Positions 11,903-25,591 are shown, counted from the first letter of the stretch. The stretch: DNA of 64,000 bases from Sipunculus nudus (GCA_026874595.1 CM049315.1:77412401-77476400); one strand, 5' to 3'. Numbers and translations are program-made. Notes: a model not told the origin generated them from the sequence alone.

Positions 11903-13496
11903 AGCTCAGCTGACTTTCAGTCATGCTGTGCTATAGCGATAGGTCTTTGTCCGTCGTCCTTCGTCTGTCCGTTCGGCAGTCCGTCCGTTAGCAGGGCACA
12001 AATCGTAACCGTAGGGGCTAGGGTAATAAACCCTTTGCAGTCTTAGAGGTTGTAAAAAGATCTCCTTGCAAACCTGAAATTTGGTCACTGCGACCTATAT
12101 TCTCGAAGTTACGGGGTGTGTTTGCAACCCCAAGAAATAAGGTCACAAGGTTTAAGGTCAGGGTCACAGGATCCACTTCTTTAAAAAGGTTGTGGACATA
12201 TTTCAAGCTAGACTTTTCATTCAAAACCTTCCACTTCCAGTACTGATATCGCTTCTCTGTCAACAGGGGAAAAGACCTGTTGATTTTGAGGTCAAAGGTC
12301 AAGTTCACAGCACCCACTTCTTGCGTGGAGTCATTTGAGGCAAACTTTTCAATCTATACCTGCCATCTGTCATATATGGCTTGCCTACCAATAGGGCAAG
12401 AAGCCTATTGATGTTTAGTTCAAAAGGTCAAAGGTCAAGGTCACAATATTAAATTGTTCTAAATGCTTGTGAACATATTTCAAGTGAAACTGTTCAACCC
12501 AAACCTTCAGTCTTTCACATATGCCACATCTTTGCATCACTCAATTTTTTTCAAACTTCATATTTATTGGTCTTTTTGCTTGAAGAAATAACTTATTGAT
12601 CTTGGGGTCAGCTGGTCAGGAGGTTTAAGGTTGCAGGTCAAGTTATTCACTCATTGGTTGCCAAGTTATTACACCAGATTTAAGTCGTTAGTAGTTACCT
12701 ATCATTCATAAAAAGAATCCAGTTGATATGTGGGCAAAAGGCCAAGGTCATAGATCAGAGATGTTCACAATTACTTATTTTGCCGACAGCCTCTATTTTT
12801 CTTGTATATATAACCATTGCACTCCAACCGGTACATCTCACTGTGTGGCTGTAATTGTGAGTGATGCTGGTGACATATGACTCCCTTTTGTATCAGCCTA
12901 TTAAGTGATAAGACTGAGTGATAAGTACCTTGTTTTCTGCATAACAAAAACACTGTTTCCGGAATGCTTCAGCCAGGCATTAAGACTATTAGAGTATAGT
13001 ATTAAGGTTAAGCTACTGATTTATAAGATGATGGGAACATTTTGCAGTTTATTTTATGGAATCATAGCTATAAACTTAGTTCCCTAGATATCTGAATATT
13101 TTTATATAAATCACCAGATAAAATAGCAAGTTTGTTCTCATAATTTGTGGATGTGTACCTGGATTTAGGATTGCTTTTTTTATTACAAGACTCTTAGTCA
13201 TGCTTTCTGCATTTATTTTCTTTCAGGTTTTGCAGTTTACCTATTAAAAAATATTGGACTTACACTTTTTACATATTCATATCTATAAATCTGATATGAG
13301 GGCCTAAACATGCATTTTGAATTGTTTTGGACATTCATTACTTTAACATCCTTTGGAGAATTTGCCACAAGTTTGGTCTCAAATTGGAGGATGTGTGATA
13401 TGTGTGATATCAAATGTCAGACATGTCAGAAATCCATTATGTCTGCCAGTTAGCCACCTTTGAAATCCTTTTGTCAGTAGAGTTTCAGTGATTTTT
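11903..13496. repeat. Large interspersed repeat, copy 1 (AGGTCA-rich)
   Basis: Begins AGCTCAGCTGACTTTCAGTC, then has a GTCC/GTCCGT-rich stretch, GCAGGGCACAAATCGTAACC, several internal sub-units of about 145 bp each containing AGGTCA half-sites, and a long AT-rich 3' part. It repeats from 13497 with an offset of about 1594. It has no long reading frame and its class is unknown. Confidence 0.85.
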
Positions 13497-15356
13497 AGCT
13501 CAGCTGACTTTCAGTCATGCTGGGCTATAGCGATGGGTCTTTGTCCGGCGTCCTTCCGTCTGTCCGTCCGGCCGTCCGGCCGGCCGGCCGTCCGTCCGTC
13601 CGTCCGTTAGCAGGGCACAAATCGTAACCGTAGGGGCTTGGGCCATGAACCCTATGCAGTCTTAGAGGTTATAAAAAGATCTCCTTGCAAACCTGAAATT
13701 AGGTCACTGTTACCTATATCCTCGAAGTTATGGGGTGTGTTTGCACCCCCCAGAAATAACTCTTTAAGACAAAATTTTCATCCCAAACCTTCCATCTTTC
13801 ACATACAGCTCACCTACCAACAGGGGAAGAACCATAATTTTTTTTAGGTCAAAAGGTCAAAGGTCAAGGTCACAGGAGCCTCTTCTTTGAAAAGCCTGTG
13901 GATGCATTTTAAGCCAACCCTTTCATCCCAATTCTTTGATCTTTCACATATAGCTCACCTACTAAGTTGGAGAAGAATCCTATAGATTTTGAGGTCACAA
14001 GGTCAAAGGTCAGGGTCACAGGATCCACTTATTTGAAAAGGTAGTGGACACATTTCAAGCTAGACTTTTCATTCCAAACCTTCCAGCACTGATATCGCTT
14101 CTCTGCCAACAGGGGAAAAGACCTGTTGATTTTAAGGTCAAAGGTCAAGTTCACAGCACCCACTTCTTGCGTGGAGCCATTTTCAGGCAAACTTTTCAAT
14201 CTGTACCTTCCATTTGTCATATATAGCTTACCTACCAGTACGGGAAGAAGCCTATTGATGTTGAGGTCAAAAAGTCAAAGGTCAAGGTCACAATATTTAA
14301 TTGTTCTAAATGCTTGTGAGCATATTTCAAGTGTAACTGTTCAACCCAAACCTTCAGTCTTTCCCATATGCCACATCTATGCATCACTCAGTTTGACTCA
14401 AACTTCATATTTATGGGTCTTTTTGCTTGAATAAATAACTGATTGATTTTAGGGTCAGCTGGTCAGCAGGTTAAAGGTTGCAGGTCAAAGTTATTCACCC
14501 ATTGGTTGCCAAGTAATTACACCAGATTTAAGTGGTCAGTAGTTACCCATCATTTAAAAAGAATCCAGTTGATATATGGGCAAAAGGCCAAGGTCATAGG
14601 TCAGGGATGTTCACAATTACTTATTTTATAGACCATCTCTATTTTTCTTGTATATATAACCATCCCACTCCAGCTGGTACATCTCCCTGTGTGGCTGTAA
14701 TTGTGAGTGACACTGGTGACATATGACTCCCTTTTGTATCAGCCTATTAAGTGATAAGGCTCAGTGATAAGTACCTCTTACTTAATAACAAAAACACTGT
14801 TGTTAGAATGCTTCAGCCAGGCATTAAGACTATGAGAGTATAGTATTAAGGTTTAGCTACTGATTTATAAGATGATGGGAACATTTTGCAGTTTATTTTA
14901 TGGAATCCTAGCAATAAACTTAGTTTCCTAGATATCTGAATATTTTAATATATATCACCACATATAAAAGCAAGTGTTTGTTCTCATAATATGTGGATGT
15001 GTACCTTGATTTAGGATGGCTTTTTGTTTTATTTCAAGACTCTTAGTCATGCTTTCTGCATTTCTTTTCTTTCAGGTTTGGCAGTTTACCTACCCTGCTG
15101 ACCCCATTGAAAAGCAGAGTGATAATAAAAAATATTGGACTTACACTTTTTACAATTGCATATCTATAAATCTGATATGAGGGCCTGGACATGCCTTTTG
15201 AATTATTTTGGGCATTTATTACTGGATAATTTGCCCCAAGTTTGGTCTCTTATTGGAGAATGTGGGATATCAAATGTCATACTTGTCAGAAATCCATTAT
15301 GTCTGCCAGTTAGCCACCTTAGAAATTCTTACTTCAGGGCAGTTTCAGTAATTTTT
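13497..15356. repeat. Large interspersed repeat, copy 2 (AGGTCA-rich)
   Basis: Tandem partner of the preceding element, closely similar in order and content but with about two extra AGGTCA sub-units (13800-14020). The CCGT/CCGG minisatellite near 13557-13606 is expanded relative to copy 1. Confidence 0.85.
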
Positions 15357-15360
15357 CTTT

Positions 15361-15952
15361 AATGTTTGGTCCCATTTAGAGAATGTTTGTTGTCTGATTT
15401 CAGACTTGTCAGAAGTCCAATATGGCCACCAGGCAACCATCTTTTAATTCCTTTTGATCATATTATCTCAAAAACAGTTAAAGTGAATGCAGTTGGATGT
15501 ATATTTATGTAATCTTGTAAAGGATTGGGTCAAATATTTCTGAATAAATATTACCATCATTTATAAAAGTGCAGTACAGTTGGCCTGTATTGAATAAAAA
15601 TTCATACAGAAGCACCTGTTTCTCAATAATTCTTGCATGTATTTCCTTGATTTTTGCTATATATTTTGATCTTATATTTGCCCTTTGTGGTGTTCCTTTT
15701 GAGACTGACAGGTTTCAAGCAAGCTGTTGGAATAGTTCCTGATAGCTTAACAATCATGCATTTTCCTCAGATCATCAATTCACTGTGTTTTAACCAGACA
15801 TAGGTGATATATATTTCTGTTGTCATAGAAAATTTTCAACAAATTGGCAAATTGGTTCTTCAAAATTTGACTGGAAGTTGTGAATCTCAGTCCATGATGT
15901 CACAGGTCATGCTTGGCAGCTGAGCGTCATGACCCATGGGTCACTTGTTTTC
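15361..15952. repeat. 592 bp tandem duplication, copy A
   Basis: Starts AATGTTTGGTCCCATTTAG and ends GACCCATGGGTCACTTGTTT. The next 592 bases repeat it with scattered changes. Confidence 0.85.
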
Positions 15953-16544
15953 AATGTTTTGTCCAATTTAGAGAATGTTTGTTGTGTGATTTCAGACCTG
16001 TCAGAAGTCCAATATGACCATCAGGCAACCATCTTTAAATTCCTTTTGATCATATTATCTCAAGAACTGTTAAAGTGAATGCAGTCGGACGTATATTAAT
16101 GTAATCTTGCAAAGGATTGGGTCAAATATTTCTTAATAAATATTACTATCATTTATAAAAGTTCAGTTCAGTTGGCTTATATTGAATAAAAATTCATACA
16201 GAAACACCTGCTTCTCAATAATTCTTGGAGGGATTTCCTTGATTTTATATATTTTGATCTTTTATTTGACCTGTGTGGTATTCCTTTTGAGACTGACAGG
16301 TATCAAGCAAGCTATGGGAATAGTTCGGATTCCTGATAGCTCAACAATTATACATTTTTCCTCAGACCATCAATTTACTGTGCTTTAACCAGACATTGGT
16401 GATATATATTTCTGTTGTCGTAGAAAATTTCAACAAATTGGCAAATAGGTTCTTCAAAACTTTGACTGGAAGTTGTGAATATCAGCCCATGATGTCGCAG
16501 GTCATGCTTGCAGCTGAGCGTCATGACCCATGGGTCACTTGTTA
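15953..16544. repeat. 592 bp tandem duplication, copy B
   Basis: Second copy of the unit above, again ending GACCCATGGGTCACTTGTT. Confidence 0.85.
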
Positions 16545-17390
16545 ATGTTATGACACAGTTATTTTTTATCATTGTCGCGAACGTTGCTTTAACTAACTTT
16601 TGTATGAACAGACTAAACACAATCGTTTTCACGTTGTCATCTCGTTTTGTTAATGCAGTTTGTATTGCGCGAGTTTGCAATTTCCAATGTTTATACACAA
16701 CAATCAGCCCATTACACCAACTGTTTGGTGTTTATCGCTAGGTTGCGTGCTGCCGTTGCTTTACTTTTGTTCCGATGAGAAACCGTCAGCGCTATTTTTC
16801 TTGAGTGTGTGTCATTGCTTTTAGTGTTATAACAATGTCATATATTTTTGTCAGGACGATGTTAGAACTATCTGCTCAAGTTTTTTTTTTTCTTTTTTTC
16901 AATATAGGGGATGTACTGCAATCGCCTCTTGTCTCAAAGTTTGTATTTTTATCTTTATGTACTACACTTGCGTGTCTGTAACTCAAACTTTAACATTTTA
17001 CACAAGATATGTCTCTGCAATATCGTGGTTTTACTAATATTTGAAGTAGATTCAGTATATTCATTCTAGAATTCACAAGGTAAAAAAATATTAAATTGAA
17101 GTTCACTCTTTCCCCCTAAAGAAAACCCTATAACCTTTGACGTTTTGTATATTTTCAAATTTTGGGATAGGTCCCGAAGACAGGGTGGGACAGCTGCGGG
17201 TTTTGTGATTTTTTTCGTGCCAATCATACTTCTTATTAACTGGGGCGCTAACCTAATCCTACAGTGTGTTTTCTTCTGATTTGTGCAGTTGTGGTTTCCT
17301 GCATGGTTATACTTTATCTGCCTTTCATCTGTAGACCTTCGATTTCCCTTAATATAATACTTAATAGTTAGGGCCCCACTTGAATAAACG
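16545..17390. other. AT-rich non-coding stretch
   Basis: No gene recognised. Overlapping short frames on both strands at 16375-16741 show no family signature. Confidence 0.5.
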
Positions 17391-17394
17391 GGTG

Positions 17395-18180
17395 ACCTAT
17401 ATATATAGTAATCAGTCTGTTTGTCTGTCTGACCGTCTGTCGGTCCGCAAATTCGTAAATGAGAACTGCAGTTTTGATTTACAAATGGATTTCAAACTTA
17501 ATATATATATACATGGCCTACTACTAAAGCATGAACCCTATTGATTTTTGGGTCATAAGATCAAGGTCACATGACCCACATTTTTTAAAAGATTGTGGTT
17601 GCATTTTTAGCCAAACTTTTCATGCCAAACCTTCGATCGTGCATAAACAGCTCACCTGCAAATAGGGAATATTACTTTCAATATTGGGGTCACAAGGTCA
17701 AAGGGAAAGGTCACAGGAGCCATTTGTCTACAAATTTATTTCCGGATTATAACTCCAGCTTGGATAGTTCTATGGATTTCAAACTTGACTTGTGTATGGC
17801 CCACAAATAAAGCAAGAACCTTTTAAATTTTGGGGGGTCAAATGTCGAGGTCGCATGACCCACATCTTAAAAAAAGTTTGTTAATGCATTTTAAGCCATA
17901 CTTTTCATCCAAGCCGTTCCATCTTGCACATACAGCTGACCTGCTAACATGGATAGATCTCTTTCGATCTTGGGGTTACAAGGTCGACGGTCAAGGTCAC
18001 AGGAACCATCTGTCTTCAAATTTGTTCTTGATGATAACTCCAGTTTGAATTGATATATTGATTTCAAACTTACTTAAAGGTCCTTCACTAATCTATATAA
18101 AGATTACAAACCCTAGAAACCCTAGAAACCTATAGATTTCGGGGTCACAAGGTCAGAAGTCAAGGTCACCACACCCAATC
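17395..18180. repeat. Diverged array of the AGGTCA-rich sub-unit
   Basis: Starts with a GTCTGTTTGTCTGTCTG-like stretch. Sub-units then follow with GGTCACAAGGTCA, AAACTTTTCATGCCAAACC and AGCTCACCTGC, matching the internal units at 12000-14300 but more diverged. Confidence 0.75.
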
Positions 18181-18275
18181 AAGACTTCTGACCTGTCAGT
18201 ATTCTAGTTTCGCTTGGGGTTATTTTTTACCATTGAATGTTTCCTTTGAATTTCTCTCTCTTTTCTATCAGTGCT

Positions 18276-18400
18276 CAGGGCGGATCCAGGATTTTGGAAA
18301 GGGGAGGGTCCAACCCAGGAAGACGAATAAGAAAAACTAAAAAGAAAGGATCTCAGCTCCAGAAAGGGAGGGGTCAATCCAGTCCAGAAAAATTGTCCCA
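18276..18400. mobile_element. CAGG-ended short element, 3'-truncated copy
   Basis: Begins CAGGGCGGATCCAGGATTTTG, as the complete copy at 18615 does, then diverges. No matching right end is seen. Confidence 0.5.
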
Positions 18401-18614
18401 TTTTAATTTTCTTGCAGGAAGTTGACGTTAAAACCGTTCGTCTTTTTTTTCTCTTGTTTCCTTGTTTTCATAGACTGATACACCACACTTACTTGTAGCT
18501 TATATCTGCTGTGAAAGTGAAAACATGATTGCCGACACTGTTCTCTATATAAGGTGTTATATCCAGAGCTCTCGTATCCATTTTGCCACACTACACAGAA
18601 TCGGACTCACAAGA

Positions 18615-18737
18615 CAGGCGCGGATCCAGGATTTTTTGCAGGGAGGGGTCAACGGGTCTCATGCTTAAAAATTGTCTAGAAAAGGTGCAGGGGGGTGAGG
18701 GGGTCTCGACCCCCCCCCCCCTCTGGATCCGCGCCTG
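18615..18737. mobile_element. Complete MITE with 15 bp perfect inverted ends
   Basis: The left end CAGGCGCGGATCCAG (18615-18629) is the exact complement of CTGGATCCGCGCCTG (18723-18737). A C run lies next to the right end. CAGG/CCTG ends of this type are seen in hAT-related elements, but I see no 8 bp target duplication. Confidence 0.7.
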
Positions 18738-19112
18738 CATGAGTATGCGACTCTGCTGAGTATAGTTTGTGGGCGTCAAATTGTTTCATCCACATAGGAT
18801 CTCTAAATACACCAGCGGCGTAGGAATATATGCATGTAGTGAAGAGTTAAATGTGGTCCGTTCAAAAATGTTAAAAATGCATTGTTTGCAGGCAAATAAG
18901 ATGAACATTGGTGTTTTTTTTGTATTTCATTAAATAAGTAATATTTCATAAGCATACGCATTTTAAATGGAAGCAGATGTTTCCTTGAAATGTAACAACT
19001 TTTGATTTTAAAGTTTGACAGTTGAGACAAGAAATCCCGTCCGTCCCACTCTGAGTACCTGCATGGACGAGGTTCGTTTTGAGTTGCACTGGTCACCCCG
19101 CGTATAAAACAA

Positions 19113-19316
19113 CAGGGGAAGATCCAGGATTTAGGAAAGGGGGGTGCAAACCCAGGAGGACTAATGAAAAATCTAAAAAAAAATGTCGTCAGTTCCTGAA
19201 AAGGGGGGGGGTCCAGGCCAAAAAAAAATTGTCTGAAACCCTTAAAAAATTGTTACTTTGGAGGAGAAGGGGGGTCCGGACCCCCTGGACCCCCCCCCCC
19301 CCTGAATTCGCTTCTG
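19113..19316. mobile_element. Diverged copy of the same MITE family
   Basis: Starts CAGGGGAAGATCCAGGATTTA and ends CCTGAATTCGCTTCTG. Internal G-rich and C-rich blocks can pair. Two substitutions in each end distinguish it from the copy at 18615. Confidence 0.6.
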
Positions 19317-19319
19317 AAC

Positions 19320-22300
19320 AATTTTGACAAATAAAACTCTTTCATGCCGAAATCCTCAAATATTTCCTCGTGTTCGACAAGGATTGCCATTTGTAAAATC
19401 ATGCGTTCCGTTTCATGATGATTATTTATTCAAATCACTAAATGTTGACCGCTATAAAGGCAAACTCAAGCCTGTTAGGAATTGTCAAGAATAAAGAGAA
19501 AGCCTTGGAATATTCTTATTACGTCACCTAGGCTTATAAATGGGACCAAAAGTGCTATTGATTAGAGTGAAGCTGCATGCATACGGAACCGCACAGTGAC
19601 AGGGATTGAGTAAATATATACTCTATCACTTTCTTTCTTGCTATTGATAAATGCTGGAGAGCTCTTCATTGTTCTCTGCAAAAGTAATACAGGCATGTAA
19701 AGAAAGTCATCAGAACAGGTGCATGAAGATCTTCACCTCGAAGATGTCATCCCACTTACTGCTCATCTACCACGTGACTAACCCCACGTGACCCTGTCCG
19801 GAGTGACACGACTATAACCACGGAGGCATATTAGTACAAGTTGATTTATGTAACTGCTGATGCTCGCTGTATCTCCAGGGCGTCTTGAAGTGATGTTATC
19901 GCAAAACACTGGCAGGTCGATAAGCTGAAGTAGAAAACAAGTGCTCCGTGCTGAAAAAGTGACACGCAATGAAGAGACAGCTACGGACATAAACCTCCTG
20001 TCCTTATGAAATTAAGTGTTTAATTAACCACGCTCATCAACCATGTTCATTATTAACATAGTAATGGTTTATAAATGTTTGAATGTCTACGTCACTCAAT
20101 TAAGGGGTCGGTATATTACAAATGAAATATTTGCCAGTTGCGATCAGCGTACCAAGAAACCTGTTCAAACCATGTTTAATTGTCCCTGTTAACTCGGTCT
20201 CCAGAAAAATGGTTTGACCATTTCAACTCTATAGAAGCACATATATCTGTGTGTGTGTATTAATTAATATATGCATGGAAAAGTTAAAGTATATGAAAAG
20301 TAAAGTTTGCATCTTCAAATATTAATTATATTATTGCCGTATACTTTTATACAATGAAAAATGAAAACTTACTTTTCATTTCAGTTAAAGAGAAATTGTA
20401 GGACCGTGGTGCGGGGCAAGTGGAGTCTGAGAGATGGTGTGTCTGTGTGTGCATATATATGTGTGTGTGTGTTTAGATCTATCAAAGTCGGGGATCTGAT
20501 GTTCAGGCAAGGGATAAATATGTAATTTGGTATGACGGTTCAAAGTACTTAAATCACGCATTTTCATAATGAGTTCCCATATAATCAACGTGCATTTAGA
20601 TAAGAAATTACCAAAAATATTGTCAATACTTTTACATAAGGTTTAATTGGGAGTTCATGTGCACTTGTTCGTGGGCTTGAGCTTGCAAGAGCAAATTTTT
20701 ATGTGAAACTCGTTAAATTTGATAGCTCTGTACATAAAAATACCGAGCTTTAAGTCAATGCCAGCTACATGGGTGGTAAAAACAAAATCACATTGATTGG
20801 CCCGGAGTTTAACAAGAGAATTGTCATAAATATGCAAATTACCTAAGTTATTTGTATATTACAACTTAAATATGCAGACTTCATGACTGCCGATACCCTG
20901 TCCACCGTTTTAACACTACACATTCTTAATTGAAATAGCCCTACATCAGGCCTATCTTAGAGTCCTTAGAGACAACATTGTAATTATGCTGTAACTAGGT
21001 AACATTCTGTGGGAAGACCTAGCTGAGATGCTGGCTCCGCATAAGACGAGGCTCTGGACTAAATCAAGATGGCGGAGGAAATGTCAAACAACATTTAAGT
21101 TTATACTCCAAGCAGCCTGGCAGTTACTTTAGAGCGACGCGTTCGTTACATTTGCTTACATTAGCTGAGGGACTGTGGGGTCCCGTGCTGTATAAACGAT
21201 GTAAACACTGGCCTCGCTGTAGGACCAATTAACCCCCAGATAAACAGGACGAAACCCAGCAAAGAAATAAACACTCCCTGACCTGACAGTAGCTTATTAT
21301 CGAGGTTAATGTCTTGATTCAAACTGCGGACTTGTGTCAGTTTCCGGAGTAATAGATTAACGTCTTATTTCTTTTTATGTCACATCATATTATATAATAG
21401 TATATAATACTGTTATACCATATCATAATTTGTAATATGTAGCGTATTTTAGTATAATATTCTAGCACCATTTGACATTCTAATGGCTGGACATCTATAT
21501 CCATACAATCTATTTTCAACTTTAAATCTACCAAGAATGCACTTAAGGATTGCTCTGGCGGATCCGCCATTCAAATCCGCCCATAACTTCCACTAGTCCA
21601 CCCTTCCATTGAAACTCGCTAAAAACTGGAAGAAATATTTAAACCGTTTTTAACCAGTGGGAGGTCTAACCGTGACGCCATTTTATGGCGTTTCAAATGT
21701 GAATCGATTAGGTTTTGGCCGTTGTTGTGGAAAGACATGAATATTTCTGATCAATACGCGCACGTAAATTTAACCGACCCCCCTCCCCCCCTTCACAAAA
21801 AACCGGAATATTCTAAGCCAATGGTCCACTTTTCCAGGGAAGCCATGGAACATTTTTGCGAATGTATGCTTTAATATGCAGATATCAGGTGAATATAGGT
21901 GTGGTTATTTAATGTGGGTATACTGAAGAACAAACAATATTTAGTAAATAATATATTAGTATATAATATTTACTTTATATATGTAACAACCGCCAATGAA
22001 ATTATGGAGGTAATGAATTATGCATCATTAAGGTATGAATGTTGAACACCATTTATAATACCTGAAGCTATTTCCATGTAGAATAATTTAATATAAAATA
22101 AATTATTTTTTCGCATATACTACGCAATATTCATAGCTAATTATGAAATGCGTAAAAGCTCAACATAGTGCGGTAAACATATTCTTATGTTCAGCAGATG
22201 TACTGTTCGTGCAACACGGACGTGACAGGGAACATGAACATTGTAATAATTGTGTTAATTGTAATGTGAAGCTTTTTCTAATTGTGTTGTAATGTGAAGC

Positions 22301-23700
22301 CTTTTCATATGGCCTTAAAGTGTTTCTTTGCGGGGGGTAGTTGAGTCTGAGCGCGGTAGTTCACGTGGCTGTGGTCAGTTAATGAGTTTAGACACTGCAG
22401 TTGTCAGTAAGATACATTTCTAGATATCCCCCATTGGTATTATGTGTGTCAGACTATGTTTGTTTTAAGATATGATACCACCGATGCCACTCTCTCTCCT
22501 TGGCCGCCTGTTTCACGCAAAGATGAAAAACGCACGTTATGATGCCCACTTGGCAAATACCTGGATTCAGTTTTATCAAAACCATGATCTTTGAAATTAA
22601 TGATACTTGCTGACCACACAAGAATTTAATATTTCCTTTTTTTCTAACGTACAAAATTTTGGACGTAACAACTGCATGTTGCTCTTGTTAAGTGGCGTCA
22701 TATTTTTGAGGTCATGGGCAATTGTACTGGTTGTTGAGACAGGTGTCATGGGAAACATTGATACGGCTTTGCGTTTGCAATTTCAGGCTGAGCAGATCGC
22801 ACTAAGATACCTATTCAAAGGAAAATACGATAAATAAAAATAAATAATTTTGATTATGTACACATATTTTAAGTAAAGGGGACGAATCAAATGGCGCATG
22901 CTTTCAAGTATATGAACAAACATTCATCATTTGCAATAATAAAATAAATGTGGAACCACATTTCAACAAAGTCATTCTCAACAGAAAGTTATACATACCG
23001 TTGGTAAGCAAAGTAGTGTAGGAACAATGTAAATATAACGGCAAGGCGGTGCTTACGTTCTAAATATTGATTTGATAATCTAAATAATGGCAATACCGTG
23101 TAAATATTTTGATCTGTATTACCTCCAGGTACATGTATTTATGATTAAGTTGTTGAATTAAATACGGATTGTGGGTTGGAAAAACAACGTAATTAATAGT
23201 CCAAGCTCACTGTGCGCATGCGCTCTTCGCTTGTTAGCGTTGGTCAGGACGAGATATTTTGACGGAACTTTGATGTTTCCACAGTTGTCCCAACCGAACA
23301 AAGAGCCTCGTTTTCAAGTACGACAAGAGGTCAATGCGTTTACTGCTATAAGAAGATTTCAGTAGAAATACCTCGGGTGTTTGTTATGTATGTCATGTAT
23401 AATGTAGTAGTCATTAAATCGAGGGAATGAAAAATTAATTAATTCTAATTAAATGGGTTTTTCCATGAATTGTTGTTAACGAATATCGTGCACATAAACA
23501 TTATACTATAATACCAACGTCACATTTCATGAGACATGTTAGGTTTAAGCCTGTTTCTTGTCAGTACTGGAAATGCGTATACCAACAAATGAAACAAATA
23601 ATTGTCTATAATTGGTTGATTAAAATAAAGTTTATTGTTCTGTCATGAAACACCTATCATCTAACACCTCAACTATATATAAAACTATTTTGGTAATAAA
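19320..23700. other. Non-coding stretch with scattered regulatory-like words
   Basis: No gene recognised. Two CACGTGAC words lie 14 bases apart at 19771 and 19785. CAAGATGGCGG (about 21067), a YY1-type word, sits in a GC-richer island at 21000-21260. The rest is AT-rich. Confidence 0.5.
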
Positions 23701-23742
23701 AATCAACAATCAGAAAGGAGGCTTCTTCCTGCGGCAACCATC

Positions 23743-23768
23743 CCCCCCCCCCCCCCGCCCCCCACCCC
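23743..23768. repeat. C-rich homopolymer tract
   Basis: A run of about 16 C, then further C-rich sequence. The proline-rich frame over it is an artefact. Similar C runs occur near 24518 and 36811. Confidence 0.85.
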
Positions 23769-24259
23769 TCCGCCGGCGTATGAAAGACGGCCAAAAAAAA
23801 TATCTAACGGATGTAACTTGTATACTGCTGCAAGCTTCGATACACGAAATATTTGAACACGTATTCGATCAGTTCACCACCGTGTATATAAATTTGAATT
23901 CATATGATGTGAACTTGATGCACTGCTGCATGGCTACGATGAACTGATCCCATCGTTTATCATAGTCGGTACGTTACTTTCTCACAGAGTCGACCAATAA
24001 CTCTGGCACCATGAGTAGCTCTGCCGGCGTGGTCGTACTGACCCTGGCCAGGTGTCGGGCTCTAGCCTGCAGCGACCTCTGTTATCTCGATGACGGATGG
24101 TTCTCCCCGCAGCCAGTACAGTGTCTGGTCCAGCTCTGCGTACAGCTGTTCTTTACTTGACACTCAGGCCTGCGTGGGATGTGAATTCCCAGGCGCCCCG
24201 GACAAGTGACTACAGACACTGATTCACACGGTGATATATGTGCCTGGAGAATATCCCCA

Positions 24260-24261
<2 letters not shown>

Positions 24262-24314
<53 letters not shown>
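24262..24314. repeat. CT microsatellite
   Basis: About 26 CT units followed by a G run. Confidence 0.95.
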
Positions 24315-24317
<3 letters not shown>

Positions 24318-24539
24318 AGAAGGGGGGGGGGGAGTTGAGGGGGAGCTCTTTTATTTACCTAAACATCTGTTAATTAGATTAATATACACTTATTACCAAG
24401 AAGCAGCGCCATATTTTGGGTCTTGCACGGATATCTGCCCTGACCCTGTACTGGTTTATGCGAGAGTTTTGTATATCGTCCACAAGCATTCTTGTTCATA
24501 TATGCTTTTGTGCTGACCCCCCCCCCCCCTCCCCTTCAG

Positions 24540-25520
24540 TTTAGTATTAAGTATAGAGAAATCTCTCTTGAAGTCTCTCTCGAACGACATAAGTAAATGT
24601 ATTATGTGAAATCTCTCTTTTTCTATCGTTCTCACTCACAGGAAAGAACACAGTTTAAGGCATGAATACATATTTAAGGAATATTGATGATACAAGGATT
24701 AAGTAGAGGTCTCTTTCTCTTTCCTCTCTCACTCAATGTAAGTTTTAGGCTGTTAGTATTATTATGGCTATTTAGTAGTTATAACTGTATATAATTAAAG
24801 TGTAATATATTCCATACTTTGTTTTGTAGGCCAACTCGTATCTACGTCTTGTTTCGTTTAATATAGCGATATGTCAATCATTCAAAGGTGACCATGCTGA
24901 AAAAATATCGTTGCACAAAAGTATATATAAATATGATCACGGTAGCGTACCACATCACGTTAAGGCGGAGATTTCACAGGAGTGGCTTATACCTGTATAT
25001 CACCTGATCATCCATGCGTGGTAAATACACTTCAGGTCCAACAACAAAACGACAACTCTAATGCTTCAGATAATAACAATCTTACAAACGAGCGATGTCA
25101 TTAAGAGAATCAGTTAGCTTCCTTACTACAAGTGCGGATCGCGGGGTCACTGAGTGCAAGCTCGGTTCCAAACACTCGATTAACCATTAGCCTGTAAAAT
25201 GCTATATTTAATGATATTACTAACTATTGTGCGTGTCGCTAATCAGGCTCCCTGTACTATAATTGTCGTTATACATCTTTAGCACCGTACTTCAGCATGT
25301 TGAAGGGTTATATAAGGCGAGGTAGAAGCACTCTCCCGGACTAAAGGAAGCCCACCCGCAGTGTACCGTGTTTTTGTTTGGGACTGTTGACTGTAGCCAC
25401 TTCTCAGTTTATTTTGATGGCTCGCTGTGTTCTCAGTTGTATCCACGAATATTTGTGTATTTTAGCGTGTGGTAACAACATCGAGTCACTGGGTTAATTA
25501 GACGTTTCTGGATTTGAACT
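24540..25520. other. Non-coding stretch with a TATA-type candidate
   Basis: TATATAAGG at 25309-25317 is followed by GC-richer sequence (AGCACTCTCCCGGAC..GCCCACCCGCAG), as expected of a core promoter. No linked exon could be identified. Confidence 0.3.
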
Positions 25521-25526
25521 GAAAGA

Positions 25527-25535
25527 CATATATAT

Positions 25536-25570
<35 letters not shown>

Positions 25571-25591
25571 CATATACACACACATATATGT

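Noticed and set aside
18607-18745. 8 bp target-site duplication proving a hAT insertion
   Set aside because: The flanks TCACAAGA and CATGAGTA do not match.
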